From Bacteroidaceae bacterium (GTDB lineage: Bacteria; Bacteroidota; Bacteroidia; Bacteroidales; Bacteroidaceae), in assembly GCA_017445925.1 (NCBI GenBank), contig JAFSRW010000037.1:1-61118 (forward strand): a stretch of DNA of 61,118 nucleotides. Direction: 5' to 3'. Both the position numbers and the translations under genes were made by a program. The notes beneath the pieces are model-generated. The model was given only the letters and a program-made list of their open reading frames with translations, was not told the DNA's origin and made no database searches. Each line of letters opens with the position of its first letter. Positions within the stretch are counted from its first letter, which is position 1. Positions 9,243 through 18,371 of the stretch are shown piece after piece.

Positions 9243-9274
9243 CAAAATTATAACAATTATCTTTATTGCACAAA
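9243..9274 (-). promoter_or_regulatory. Bacteroidota-type promoter of rplU-rpmA
   Basis: Read on the minus strand: -33 box TTTG (9271-9274), a 20-bp spacer, then TAATTTTG (9243-9250). This matches the TTTG/TAnnTTTG consensus exactly. It lies about 85 bp before the rplU start. Confidence 0.85.
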
Positions 9275-9299
9275 TAATTTGCAGAAAACTTTACTTTGT

Positions 9300-11012
9300 T
9301 TACTGATTTTGATTTTGCAAAATGCTGTCTATGAGCTGTTCGCGAAGTAAACTGTCTGCAATCTGCTCGGCCTTTGCTCTTTCTTCTGCTATTTGTTGTT
9401 GAATACCTTCCTCTGCTTCCTGAGTCTGTCTTTCACGATTTCCCCAAGTAAGTTCATAATACCCTTTGTTGATTTCTTTTCTGTCTGAATCGTAGACAAA
9501 AACAAAGGTGTAGAGATGTCCCTCTTTTTGATTGCCATCAAACTCAGAATACTGGTTTTTGGGATAGACTACAGCATAAGATGGTTCTCCCCTCATTGCG
9601 TGTTGATTAATGCGGACAAAGAAATATTCCTGTTTCTGGTTTGCATAGGAATTAGTAATCAATATGGTGCTATCATTCTTATTTACCCTGAAGCATAGGT
9701 CGCACCCTTCACTACCGAACCAGTCTTTCACAACATAGCTGCTGTCATCGAGTGCAACAAGTTCTACTGGGGAAGACTCATTGTTTATGCATGTCCATCC
9801 GTTAGTCTGTACGTTCCATATTGGAGATGGCTGAAATAGAGTGGAAAGATAGATGATAGTGGCATAGAGCCAGTGTGCAATAACTCCGGCGCCTATACCT
9901 CCAACAATCTGACTGATGAAATCTTTCACCAGCAACTTGCGGTAGCCCATGGAATCAAGCATGGCTGTATGGGTGGAGAGAAAACCGCTCCAGCACATGC
10001 CCATAGCTGTAAATACAGCAACGGCATTATCATTTATGATTCCTTTTGCCGTAAATTCTGGGATTAAACTTAATGCGGCTCCTACAGCTCCCAAAGCTGT
10101 AATAGGGAAAGCTATAAGTTCTGGGGCCGTGAAACCAAATAACCATTCGAACAGAATGCTTAACTTACTTGCCAGTAAGGGTAGGAGCCCACAGCCTTGG
10201 TATGCTTCGCCTGTATAAACAATAATATCGTGGCCTTCTGCATCCACCCCTTCAATACTTCCTCCGAAGGTAAACATCATTACTAAAGTACAGATGATGA
10301 TTACGCCTGGAATGATAGCAAGTCCGATTTCAACACCAGACTTTCCTCCATCTAATAGCGCATTCAGGATTCTGATAAAAGTGTTTGGTTTTTCTTCATC
10401 CTCAGCCTGTAATTTCTTTTCTCGCTCTAATTGTTCCTTTTCCTGAGCGGAGACGGCATCCATTGTGCGGTATTCAGGGTATTTTTTGCAGATGAAATAT
10501 TGCATTAATCTTGTGGCAATGATACCACCGCTTGCTGCACCAATCAAACCAATCAGTGGGGCGGCAAAGAATCCTTGTCCAATCATAAACACAATAACTA
10601 AAAGACCCATGCCAAAGGCTGTCCCGAAGTTGGCTAACGAAATAAACTGATATACCTTAAAGTATTTAGCGAATTGCTTGTTCTTACTCAGTGTAATGAT
10701 GGCAGGATTGTCGCTGAGAAAAGTCATAAAACTTGCTACCACTGCAACTCCTGGCATATTATACAAGGGTCGCATAACATGTCTGAGTGTTACCTGTAGC
10801 AAATGTACAACCCCGAATTCGGTAAGGATTTTACCAAGTGCTCCGGTTAGCACACTCATGCTCATAAGATAGAATACTGTATTCAGAAGCAGTCCATGGG
10901 CTGTCTTCATAATAGTATTGAGCATGTTTGTCATTCCCATCACGCTGCCCAAGTACCCGAACATGGCTATGATGATGAATAGACAAATAAATCCGTTTGG
11001 TATCTTCTTCAT
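9300..11012 (-). CDS. Polytopic membrane protein with paired Gate (nucleoside-recognition-like) domains and a soluble tail
   Basis: Residues 1-400 contain many hydrophobic segments arranged as two Gate-domain halves. The conserved stretches [20 protein letters not shown] and the [20 protein letters not shown] region resemble the CD0519/CD1768 family, distant kin of FeoB and concentrative nucleoside transporter gates. Substrate is unknown. After the last helix (about 400) comes a roughly 170-residue hydrophilic tail: a beta-rich part (WTCINNESS..., CDLCFRV) and a glutamate/glutamine-rich helical end. The tail is not part of the family core. It is the last gene of the ftsK-trxB gene run. Confidence 0.72.
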   Translation of the reverse strand: MKKIPNGFICLFIIIAMFGYLGSVMGMTNMLNTIMKTAHGLLLNTVFYLMSMSVLTGALGKILTEFGVVHLLQVTLRHVMRPLYNMPGVAVVASFMTFLSDNPAIITLSKNKQFAKYFKVYQFISLANFGTAFGMGLLVIVFMIGQGFFAAPLIGLIGAASGGIIATRLMQYFICKKYPEYRTMDAVSAQEKEQLEREKKLQAEDEEKPNTFIRILNALLDGGKSGVEIGLAIIPGVIIICTLVMMFTFGGSIEGVDAEGHDIIVYTGEAYQGCGLLPLLASKLSILFEWLFGFTAPELIAFPITALGAVGAALSLIPEFTAKGIINDNAVAVFTAMGMCWSGFLSTHTAMLDSMGYRKLLVKDFISQIVGGIGAGVIAHWLYATIIYLSTLFQPSPIWNVQTNGWTCINNESSPVELVALDDSSYVVKDWFGSEGCDLCFRVNKNDSTILITNSYANQKQEYFFVRINQHAMRGEPSYAVVYPKNQYSEFDGNQKEGHLYTFVFVYDSDRKEINKGYYELTWGNRERQTQEAEEGIQQQIAEERAKAEQIADSLLREQLIDSILQNQNQ

Positions 11013-11042
11013 TTGTGAAAAAGCAAATTAATGGGGTGGGAT

Positions 11043-11831
11043 TCAGAAAATCTTTCCGCAGAGTCGGAAGTTCAGAACGGGGTAAACTTTGATTCTGCTA
11101 ATTGTCTTGAATGTACCGCCGTCTTTACCTTCCCAGTCTTGCTTCGTTAAGATTATACCGTTTTGGTCTATAACTTCGGGGCTTCCCCAAAACATCACAC
11201 CTAAATCAACTTTGAATCCGATAGGCTTTGTTTTAACCACACCTCTACCAAATCCAATTCCTACGTATGGCTTGAAGGATTTTGTCTTCAGTGTGGCTTT
11301 TACATTACCATTTGCATCGGGTGTGAGCAGGTAATCGCCTACCTTAAGTCCAATCTCAGGTACATCAAAGTCTTTAAGGATTTGGTTAACTTCGCTTATG
11401 GTACGCAATTGCCCATCTTCTCTATTATATACTTCAATAACGTCCCTTCCTCCAAAATAGGCACCAACAGTAATATGGAAACTATTAACAGCAAATGGCA
11501 TGAAATTAATCATGATCTTTCCGTTCACCATCTTCAGCTTGCCCTGAATGGGAATATCGTTTATTTTTATTTGCTGTTGTGGAGGAAGGAGAGCATTAAT
11601 ATCATCAAGGGACACATTGGTGTGTACGTCGGTATTGTACTTGAAATGAGGCATAATACTGAAACCTGCCTCAATATCAAAGAAACGTGTAATTGGCATT
11701 GCAACGTCTGCGCCAATACCAGTTGTACCAACGTTTGCTCCCACTGTCATGTGGTTGAAAACGCCTAACTGTGCATTTGCTCCTTGAATTAAAACCCAAG
11801 TAGCAAATAGTATCATGATTAATTTTCTCAT
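11043..11831 (-). CDS. Outer-membrane beta-barrel-like protein
   Basis: The start at 11831 gives a clean signal peptide (MRKLIMILFATWVLIQGANA-Q). The upstream in-frame extension of 29 residues is unlikely. The 262-residue product alternates polar and hydrophobic residues in strand pattern, with GVNVGTTGIGADVAMPITRF-like turns and an aromatic C-terminal residue (NFRLCGKIF), as in barrel proteins. I do not recognise a specific family. It lies between the ABC ATPase gene and the Gate-domain gene; the link to either is unclear. Confidence 0.6.
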   Translation of the reverse strand: MRKLIMILFATWVLIQGANAQLGVFNHMTVGANVGTTGIGADVAMPITRFFDIEAGFSIMPHFKYNTDVHTNVSLDDINALLPPQQQIKINDIPIQGKLKMVNGKIMINFMPFAVNSFHITVGAYFGGRDVIEVYNREDGQLRTISEVNQILKDFDVPEIGLKVGDYLLTPDANGNVKATLKTKSFKPYVGIGFGRGVVKTKPIGFKVDLGVMFWGSPEVIDQNGIILTKQDWEGKDGGTFKTISRIKVYPVLNFRLCGKIF

Positions 11832-11856
11832 ATTGATAGTATAGCTTGAAGCGTGC

Positions 11857-12576
11857 TTAGTCTGTAACTTGGAAGTAGTCTTCCAGTTCTGCCTGAGCCT
11901 GACCTTCTTTGTTATCAATATCTCTGATGATTATACCATGTTCCAATAGTGCTATTCTGGGGCAGATGTCAACGGTATGTTGCAGGTTGTGACTACTTAC
12001 CAGAATGGTGGCGTTAGTCTCCTCGTTGTACTTCTTTAGCAGATGCTTTATGGCGCTCTGGCTACTGGGGTCGAGGAAGTTAAAGGGTTCGTCCAGAATC
12101 AGAATCTGTGGTTGGAGCAGCATAGCTGCCATAATACCCACTTTTTGCTTATTTCCTGCAGATAGGTTACGGATGAATTTCTTTTGTCCCAGAATCTCAT
12201 CAGCCATGAAGTGTTTAAACTTATCCAGGAATTCCTGTAACTCCTCTGGTTCCTTACCGCTGATTCGTGCTATGAATTGGAAATATTCGTCAGGTGTGAG
12301 ATAGTCAATCAGGAAACTGTCATCTACGTATGCACCCGTCCAGTCTTTCCATTCTTCTGTCTCGGCGACATTAATATCCCTTGTATTATCCATCATGTGT
12401 ACTGTTCCCTCATCTGCTTTAATCAGGTCCAGAATCAGACGGAATAGGGTACTTTTACCAGCACCGTTGTTACCTACAAGGCCTAATATTTCACCACTAT
12501 TGATTTTGAAACTTTCAATATTGACTGCAACCTTTTCTCCAAAATTCTTTCTTAAGTTTTGTATGATGATATTCAT
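11857..12576 (-). CDS. ABC transporter ATP-binding protein
   Basis: The cytoplasmic ATPase of an ABC exporter-like system. Walker A is GNNGAGKST at 35-43, the signature is LSAGNKQK near 139, and Walker B is ILILDEP with the following FNFLDPSS D-loop, then an SSH switch. At 239 residues it is a single-domain ATPase. The membrane partner is almost certainly the DUF5687 protein encoded 21 bp upstream (12598-14097). Such pairs are frequent in Bacteroidota; cargo is unknown. Confidence 0.9.
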   Translation of the reverse strand: MNIIIQNLRKNFGEKVAVNIESFKINSGEILGLVGNNGAGKSTLFRLILDLIKADEGTVHMMDNTRDINVAETEEWKDWTGAYVDDSFLIDYLTPDEYFQFIARISGKEPEELQEFLDKFKHFMADEILGQKKFIRNLSAGNKQKVGIMAAMLLQPQILILDEPFNFLDPSSQSAIKHLLKKYNEETNATILVSSHNLQHTVDICPRIALLEHGIIIRDIDNKEGQAQAELEDYFQVTD

Positions 12577-12597
12577 TGTAATAGAATTGATTGTTAG

Positions 12598-14097
12598 TTA
12601 TGAATTTCTTGATGCTCTGAAACCTTCCATATTAGTGTACCGGCGAACCATAAATCTCTGGTATATATTCTTGAGCCATAGTTTATGTGTGACAACACCG
12701 ATTATTCCTGCGCTCATAAGAAGTATATATCCCCAGGGGTCACCTAATAACAGTGTAGCCAGCTTTTCAATGCCTATTGGTAAGAAAAGAATAACCATAG
12801 AAATAATTTGTTGTGTAGCATTTCCTTGTTTACCTGTTAATTTCTGGTTCAAAGGGAAGGTATCCTTGTTATATACTGCCAGTTGGAAAAGAATGGGGTA
12901 GAGGACTCCTACCGTGAAGAAGAGGTAGCCTAAATTCATCCATACCGACATCTTTCCTGATATCATCAGGGGCAGCATAATAATGGGCGGGATGATTAGC
13001 AGGAACGAGTTGAAGTAGAATTTGGCACGCAGCAATTGATAGATACTCTCGCGGCGGCTCATCAGTCCGTCTATATAGTTACCCTCGTGGCACATAATGC
13101 CTATCAAGGTGGTTACTCCCAGGAAGATATAGTTATATAGGCAGATGAAGCTCTTCATGAAACCGCCGCTATAAGCATCCGTAAAGTACATCATCAGGCT
13201 GAAGAACAACATGAAGCCGATACCCATAACAAATTGCATCTTGGGAGTCTTGTTGCGTGTTTTCATGCGCACTTCCAATTTCATATACTCGCCAATTTGT
13301 CCGTAGCGATTCAGGTAAGACATCTTGGCGGTGTTCTTAACCTCTACTTCTTCTTTTTTGCCTATCTCGTTGTAAACCATAGAGTTCTGCAACAAGAAAT
13401 TTGCATAATAGAGGATAGCAATAACGGCAATAACGGCAAGGATAAACAATATCTTCCAGTTGGCAAAGGCGTTAAGAAGTACGGTGCAAGGCATGTCTAA
13501 CCAGTTGTGCTCTGGTAAAATCATTGCTGCTAATATTGCCCCATGTATTATAATAGGTAATATGAGCCATGCCATGTGCTTGGTAAGCAAGGTACGTACA
13601 TACAGGTAACTGAAACCATTGGCAATACATAACAGCCACCAACCAAACAACCAGCCAATAAATGTTATCCATCCGAATGGAACGGCAATGGCAATGAGCC
13701 CGAACGGTACAAGCATAAAGCCCCAATACAGATTGCCAAGGCTGAATCCTGAGCGTATCAGATAAACATGCATCAGGAACGACCTTCGGATGGGAAGCAA
13801 AGTGTACGGCTTAGCCTGATTTACAGGCGTGTCCTGCATAATGAATCTTACCCAGAAGTCTACTATGAGTACTATTGGGAACCAGCCATCCAATACATGA
13901 TGGGCAGCTACGCCATTGTAGGCTCCCTTCATTCCTATGGCCATTGTTACGCCCATGAAGATAAGGATGGCTGCATAATACAGCCACATGAAGATGAGAA
14001 GGAACTTCATGAAGCGGTTCTTGTCGAACATAGGATGGCGTCTCTCCTTCAGATTCTCGTTTTTCCGAAGAAGTCTGTAAAGTTGATACTTATTCAT
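12598..14097 (-). CDS. DUF5687-family ABC permease
   Basis: A 499-residue membrane protein with about ten hydrophobic segments and short charged loops. Its start (MNKYQLYRLLRKNENLKERR) and overall pattern match DUF5687, a Bacteroidota permease group encoded beside an ABC ATPase. A gap in hydrophobicity near 245-280 (KKEEVEVKNTAKMSYLNRYG) is the cytoplasmic loop expected to contact the ATPase. Its start codon overlaps the trxB 3' end by 8 bp, so translation is coupled to trxB. Confidence 0.8.
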   Translation of the reverse strand: MNKYQLYRLLRKNENLKERRHPMFDKNRFMKFLLIFMWLYYAAILIFMGVTMAIGMKGAYNGVAAHHVLDGWFPIVLIVDFWVRFIMQDTPVNQAKPYTLLPIRRSFLMHVYLIRSGFSLGNLYWGFMLVPFGLIAIAVPFGWITFIGWLFGWWLLCIANGFSYLYVRTLLTKHMAWLILPIIIHGAILAAMILPEHNWLDMPCTVLLNAFANWKILFILAVIAVIAILYYANFLLQNSMVYNEIGKKEEVEVKNTAKMSYLNRYGQIGEYMKLEVRMKTRNKTPKMQFVMGIGFMLFFSLMMYFTDAYSGGFMKSFICLYNYIFLGVTTLIGIMCHEGNYIDGLMSRRESIYQLLRAKFYFNSFLLIIPPIIMLPLMISGKMSVWMNLGYLFFTVGVLYPILFQLAVYNKDTFPLNQKLTGKQGNATQQIISMVILFLPIGIEKLATLLLGDPWGYILLMSAGIIGVVTHKLWLKNIYQRFMVRRYTNMEGFRASRNS

Positions 14098-15025
14098 TTT
14101 CTTTTAGATATTTTTCAGCTTCCATTGCAGCCTTTGCTCCTGATGCTGCTGCTATTACTGCTTGACGATAGTTTGAGTCGGCAACATCGCCTGCTGCATA
14201 AACTCCAGGTAAGTTCGTGCATGGTGTATCATCTTTTGTGATAATATACCCTTGTTCGTCAACTTTAATCCACTGCGAGAATAGATCGCTATTGGGGTGG
14301 TGCCCAATGGCCAGAAAGAACCCTTCGATGGGTAAATCATACTTGCGTTCTTCTGCTTCACCTTTTTTATATATAAGATGTGCTCCTTCAACGCCATTTT
14401 CTCCGTAAAGTCCCAGAGTGTTTGTCTCAAAGAGTATTTCTATCTTTTCATTGTTCATTACTCTTTCCTGCATGATTTGGCTGGCCCGAAGGAAGGGCTT
14501 TCTTACTATCAGATAAACCTTGCTTGCCAATCCTGCCAGATACGAGGCTTCCTCGCAAGCTGTATCGCCTCCGCCCACAACGGCCACGACCTTCTTCCGG
14601 TAGAAGAATCCGTCGCATGTAGCACAGGCACTTACGCCTTGGCCCATGTATTTCTGCTCATCTGAAAGACCCAGATATTTTGCACTTGCACCAGTAGCAA
14701 TGATTATGGTGTTGGTATGAATCTCTTCTCCGTTATCTAACCATATTTTATAAGGTTGTGTACCCAGGTCCGCTTTTGTAACTATATTGCTGAGAATCTT
14801 TGTGCAAAAGCGTTCTGCCTGTTGTCTCATATAGTCCATCAATTCGTTTGCATCGATTCCCTCAGGAAAACCAGGGAAATTCTCTACGTCGGTAGTTGTG
14901 GTAAGTTGTCCGCCAGGCTGAATTCCTTCTATTAGTAATGGGGCAATTCCTGCACGTCCGGCATAGATGCCGGCAGTATATCCTGCTGGACCGCTTCCGA
15001 TAATAAGTAATTTTGTCTGTATCAT
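14090..15025 (-). CDS. trxB: Thioredoxin-disulfide reductase
   Basis: Reduces thioredoxin with NADPH through bound FAD. The 311-residue protein has the FAD site GSGPAGYTAG near 10-19, the redox-active pair C134-A-T-C137 followed by DG, the NADPH motif GGGDTACEEA and the C-terminal FAD motif GVYAAGDVAD. All catalytic features are present and the length is standard. The order ftsK - lolA-like - trxB recurs in Bacteroidota and appears here intact. Confidence 0.97.
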   Translation of the reverse strand: MIQTKLLIIGSGPAGYTAGIYAGRAGIAPLLIEGIQPGGQLTTTTDVENFPGFPEGIDANELMDYMRQQAERFCTKILSNIVTKADLGTQPYKIWLDNGEEIHTNTIIIATGASAKYLGLSDEQKYMGQGVSACATCDGFFYRKKVVAVVGGGDTACEEASYLAGLASKVYLIVRKPFLRASQIMQERVMNNEKIEILFETNTLGLYGENGVEGAHLIYKKGEAEERKYDLPIEGFFLAIGHHPNSDLFSQWIKVDEQGYIITKDDTPCTNLPGVYAAGDVADSNYRQAVIAAASGAKAAMEAEKYLKENE

Positions 15026-15040
15026 GTCCTTCTTGCGTAG

Positions 15041-15664
15041 TTATCTGAGGTCTATAATTTCCACGTTGGGATATTCACTTTTGGGAAATTCAAAGGCTGT
15101 ATCGGTAAAATGTTGATTTCCATGTAAAGAATGAATGCTTATTCTGTTCCAATTGTTATCTTGGCGAACACGGATGCAGAGTGGTGTGTAATCGTTCTTT
15201 GCAACATCAATGTAAATCTCTTGAACACTGTTTCTGTCATTTCGTGCAACCAGATGTACCTCGTAGGTATCTTTTCCGCGTAGCTTGGTTGTGCGGACTT
15301 TCATTTTATATCCCTTCTTGTACAGATTTATAAAAGAGTACGGGTTTGTGGAAGCCATTTCAGGTTCTGTAGGGGTGGTTACGTTTACCTCGCCGCTTTC
15401 AGGTATCAGGCTCCATTGTGTCTTCCCATTATACCATATCTTCACGTCGTCTGTAGAAAGGTGCATCTTTTTGCCTTGTAATAACATGGTTCCTTTGGTG
15501 CTTGCCTGTTCTGTCGTTCCGTTGAATGCTGTTGCTGTGAATGACGCCTTAACGTCTCCCATCTGTTTTACCTTGGCAGCAGCAGCATCCAATATCTGCC
15601 TGGCATTCTGTGCCATGCTTCCTAATGACAGTAACAATAGTAAAGCAGTCAATATCTTCCTCAT
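15041..15664 (-). CDS. LolA-like outer-membrane lipoprotein carrier
   Basis: A signal peptide of about 18 residues (ending SMA-Q) is followed by a single LolA-fold domain, with strands such as GTMLLQGKKMHLSTDDVKIWYNGKTQW. The 207-residue length fits periplasmic LolA-like carriers, which ferry lipoproteins or other acylated molecules. Bacteroidota homologues are divergent and no LolB is known there, so the cargo is uncertain. It is 15 bp upstream of trxB and follows ftsK after an 83-bp gap holding TAACC-type repeats. Confidence 0.82.
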   Translation of the reverse strand: MRKILTALLLLLSLGSMAQNARQILDAAAAKVKQMGDVKASFTATAFNGTTEQASTKGTMLLQGKKMHLSTDDVKIWYNGKTQWSLIPESGEVNVTTPTEPEMASTNPYSFINLYKKGYKMKVRTTKLRGKDTYEVHLVARNDRNSVQEIYIDVAKNDYTPLCIRVRQDNNWNRISIHSLHGNQHFTDTAFEFPKSEYPNVEIIDLR

Positions 15665-15689
15665 TTTCCTTTATTTTGTTTACTGTTTA

Positions 15690-15727
15690 CCGTTTATTAA
15701 ATTCTATAACCTATAACCAATAACCTT
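15690..15727. repeat. Short TAACC-type repeats between ftsK and the lolA-like gene
   Basis: The gap carries near-copies of a 7-bp word (CTATAAC, CTATAAC, CAATAAC) flanked by TTTACCGTTTA-like and TTCAATTATCAATTA words. The same style of filler recurs at 47.7 kb and 59-61 kb in this window. It sits inside an operon, so it would be transcribed. Confidence 0.5.
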
Positions 15728-15747
15728 TACAAATTTTCAATTATCAA

Positions 15748-18252
15748 TTAATTTAGGTTGTCCAACCTAAATTGCAGGTCTTCCTCACTTACACAGAGTA
15801 CCTCGCGTGGCTTGCTGCCCTTGGCAGGACCAACAATTCCAACCTTCTCCAGCTGATCCATCAGGCGTCCAGCTCTGTTATATCCAATGCTAAACTTACG
15901 CTGAATCATGCTGGTACTGCCGCTTTGTTCTAATACCACCATACGTGCCACCTCATTAAACATAGGGTCTAAGTGGTTCAGGTCAACGTCGGGCCCGTCT
16001 CCTTCTTCACCGCCTTCAAGTGCTACTTCGGGCAATGGGAATGGTGCGTTGTAGCTTTGCTGGCAAGCTATATATGATGTTATATCTTCCACTTCTGGTG
16101 TATCAACGAAGGCACACTGAACACGCACAGGGTCGTTACCGCTTAGGAACAGCATATCACCCTTACCTATCAACTGGTTGGCTCCTGTTCGGTCAAGGAT
16201 AGTTTTACTGTCAATGGAGCTGGCCACCTTGAAAGCCAGTCGGGCAGGGAAGTTTGCCTTGATGGTTCCTGTGATGATGTTAGTGGTAGGACGCTGTGTG
16301 GCAATAATCATGTGAATACCAACGGCTCGTGCCAACTGAGCAATACGTGCTATAGGCAATTCTATCTCCTTGCCTGCCGTCATAATCAGGTCACCGAACT
16401 CATCTATGATAACCACAATATATGGCATGAATTTATGTCCGTTGTTGGGGTTCAGCTGACGGTCCTTGAACTTCTGGTTGTATTCTTTCACATTCCTTGC
16501 TCTGGCTTTCTTCAGAAGGTCATATCTGGTGTCCATCTCCACGCAGAGGCTCTTCAGCGTCTGAATTACTTTGTTTACATCTGTGATGATGGGCTCTTCC
16601 ATACCTTCGTTTCCTTCCACCTGTGCCAGGAAGTGGTTAACGATAGGATTGTACACGCTGAACTCCACCTTCTTGGGGTCAACCATCACAAATTTCAGTT
16701 CAGCAGGATGCTTCTTATATAATAAAGATGTAATGATGGCGTTAAGGCCTACTGACTTACCCTGACCCGTAGCACCAGCTACCAGCAGATGAGGCATCTT
16801 GGTTAGGTCAACCATGAATACCTCGTTGGTGATGGTTTTGCCCAACGCCATTGGCAGTTCGTAGTCAGTCTCTTGGAACTTGCGGCTATTGATGACGCTT
16901 TCCATCGAAACCATCTGAGGCTTGGCATTAGGCACTTCTATACCTATGGTGCCTTTGCCAGGGATAGGAGCAATGATACGTATTCCCAAGGCACTCAAAC
17001 TCAGAGCTATATCATCTTCCAAACCACGTATCCTGCTAATGCGGATACCAGGGGCAGGCGTAATCTCATACAGCGTAATGGTTGGGCCGATGGTTGCCTT
17101 AATGCTGGAAATCTCTACACCAAAGTAGGATAGCACCTTTATGATTTTGTTCTTGTTGGCCTGCTGCTCCTCCATATCGATGTTCGACTGGATATTATCA
17201 TAATGTTTCAGCAAGTCCAGGGTGGGGTATTTGTAGTGCTCCAAATCCAGCTTCGGGTCGTAGGGTTCTAATGTACCTTCACTTGAGATATCGGCTTTCT
17301 CAGGCTCTTCACCTACCACAACTTTCATGTCATCAGCAGGATTCGCGAACTCCAAGGGCAATGCCTGCTCCCCAATTTTAAGTGGGATCTCCACATCTCC
17401 TTGGGTATTGCCAAAGTCAATAGTCGTGGCAGTCTTTGAAGGTTCATCCTCAAAGGGAATCGTCTTTTCTGTTTTCAGCGCAACCTCTTCTCCTGTTGTT
17501 AACGGAATCTTTGTTTCTTCATCTTCTGTGTTCTCCTCCTCATTGCCTTCCTCATCCTCCGTTTCAGACAGATTATTCTTGGTGTTCCTGTTCACAACAT
17601 TTCTGATGGCGGTGATAACTTCGTCGCTCAGATAGAATATGTAGAGTAGGGCAGTAACACCTAACGTTATGATGGCACCCAGGTTACCCACTTTCTCTAT
17701 AAGCATGGATATCTCGTTATCTCCAATCATTCCGCCCCAGTTGATGAAGCCGTCCTGCATCGTTTCAAATTGCAGTTTCAGGAAAGCCATAAAGGCAGAA
17801 ATCCAAATCATCAGAATCATGCAATTCAGGAACCATTTGTGCAGTCGGATTTTTATTGTTCCCATGATACGGATTCCCGTTGCAATCAGTAAAACAGGAA
17901 TCAGTATTGATGCTATTCCAAAGGTGTTTTCTATTAACCAGTAGGCAATCCAGAATCCGAACTTACCCAGCCAGTTTGTGGCAGGCAATTCAGGATGGCT
18001 TAATAATTTCTGGTCTTCGGCTCCAGTAAAGAAGTGTGAGATAAGTGCCAACAAAAGGCAGAGTGAGAGGCAAGCCAGGATAAAACCCCATACAAATTTG
18101 AGGTTGTCGCTGTGTTCACCCTTCTTTTCTGCATCCTCCTCGTCCTGGTTCTTTATACTGGTTTTAAACCAGCTAAAGGCTTTCTTTAGGGGGCTGGGTT
18201 CTTTGCGTGCTGATCGGTTTTTATATTTTTTTGTGCTATTCTTTGTAGTCAT
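15748..18252 (-). CDS. ftsK: DNA translocase FtsK
   Basis: Pumps chromosomal DNA through the division septum and activates dimer resolution. Residues 50-210 contain about four membrane segments. A very acidic linker (about 228-330) follows, then the FtsK motor with Walker A GATGQGKS at 493-500 and Walker B YIVVIIDEFGDL. The C-terminal winged-helix gamma domain, which reads orienting DNA sequences, is at about 765-830 (SMIQRKFSIGYNRAGRLMDQ). The 834-residue length is normal for Bacteroidota. It heads the ftsK-lolA-trxB run; a TAAATTTG -7 element lies at 18279-18286 without a clear -33 box. Confidence 0.96.
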   Translation of the reverse strand: MTTKNSTKKYKNRSARKEPSPLKKAFSWFKTSIKNQDEEDAEKKGEHSDNLKFVWGFILACLSLCLLLALISHFFTGAEDQKLLSHPELPATNWLGKFGFWIAYWLIENTFGIASILIPVLLIATGIRIMGTIKIRLHKWFLNCMILMIWISAFMAFLKLQFETMQDGFINWGGMIGDNEISMLIEKVGNLGAIITLGVTALLYIFYLSDEVITAIRNVVNRNTKNNLSETEDEEGNEEENTEDEETKIPLTTGEEVALKTEKTIPFEDEPSKTATTIDFGNTQGDVEIPLKIGEQALPLEFANPADDMKVVVGEEPEKADISSEGTLEPYDPKLDLEHYKYPTLDLLKHYDNIQSNIDMEEQQANKNKIIKVLSYFGVEISSIKATIGPTITLYEITPAPGIRISRIRGLEDDIALSLSALGIRIIAPIPGKGTIGIEVPNAKPQMVSMESVINSRKFQETDYELPMALGKTITNEVFMVDLTKMPHLLVAGATGQGKSVGLNAIITSLLYKKHPAELKFVMVDPKKVEFSVYNPIVNHFLAQVEGNEGMEEPIITDVNKVIQTLKSLCVEMDTRYDLLKKARARNVKEYNQKFKDRQLNPNNGHKFMPYIVVIIDEFGDLIMTAGKEIELPIARIAQLARAVGIHMIIATQRPTTNIITGTIKANFPARLAFKVASSIDSKTILDRTGANQLIGKGDMLFLSGNDPVRVQCAFVDTPEVEDITSYIACQQSYNAPFPLPEVALEGGEEGDGPDVDLNHLDPMFNEVARMVVLEQSGSTSMIQRKFSIGYNRAGRLMDQLEKVGIVGPAKGSKPREVLCVSEEDLQFRLDNLN

Positions 18253-18371
18253 TTTTTCCCTTGATGTAAAAACGCCTGCAAATTTAATGCAATTTCTTCA
18301 ATTATTCCTGAATTTAGGTGATAATTTATTCTTTTGAGAATAATCTTTAACTTTCTAACGTTCGGAAAAAA

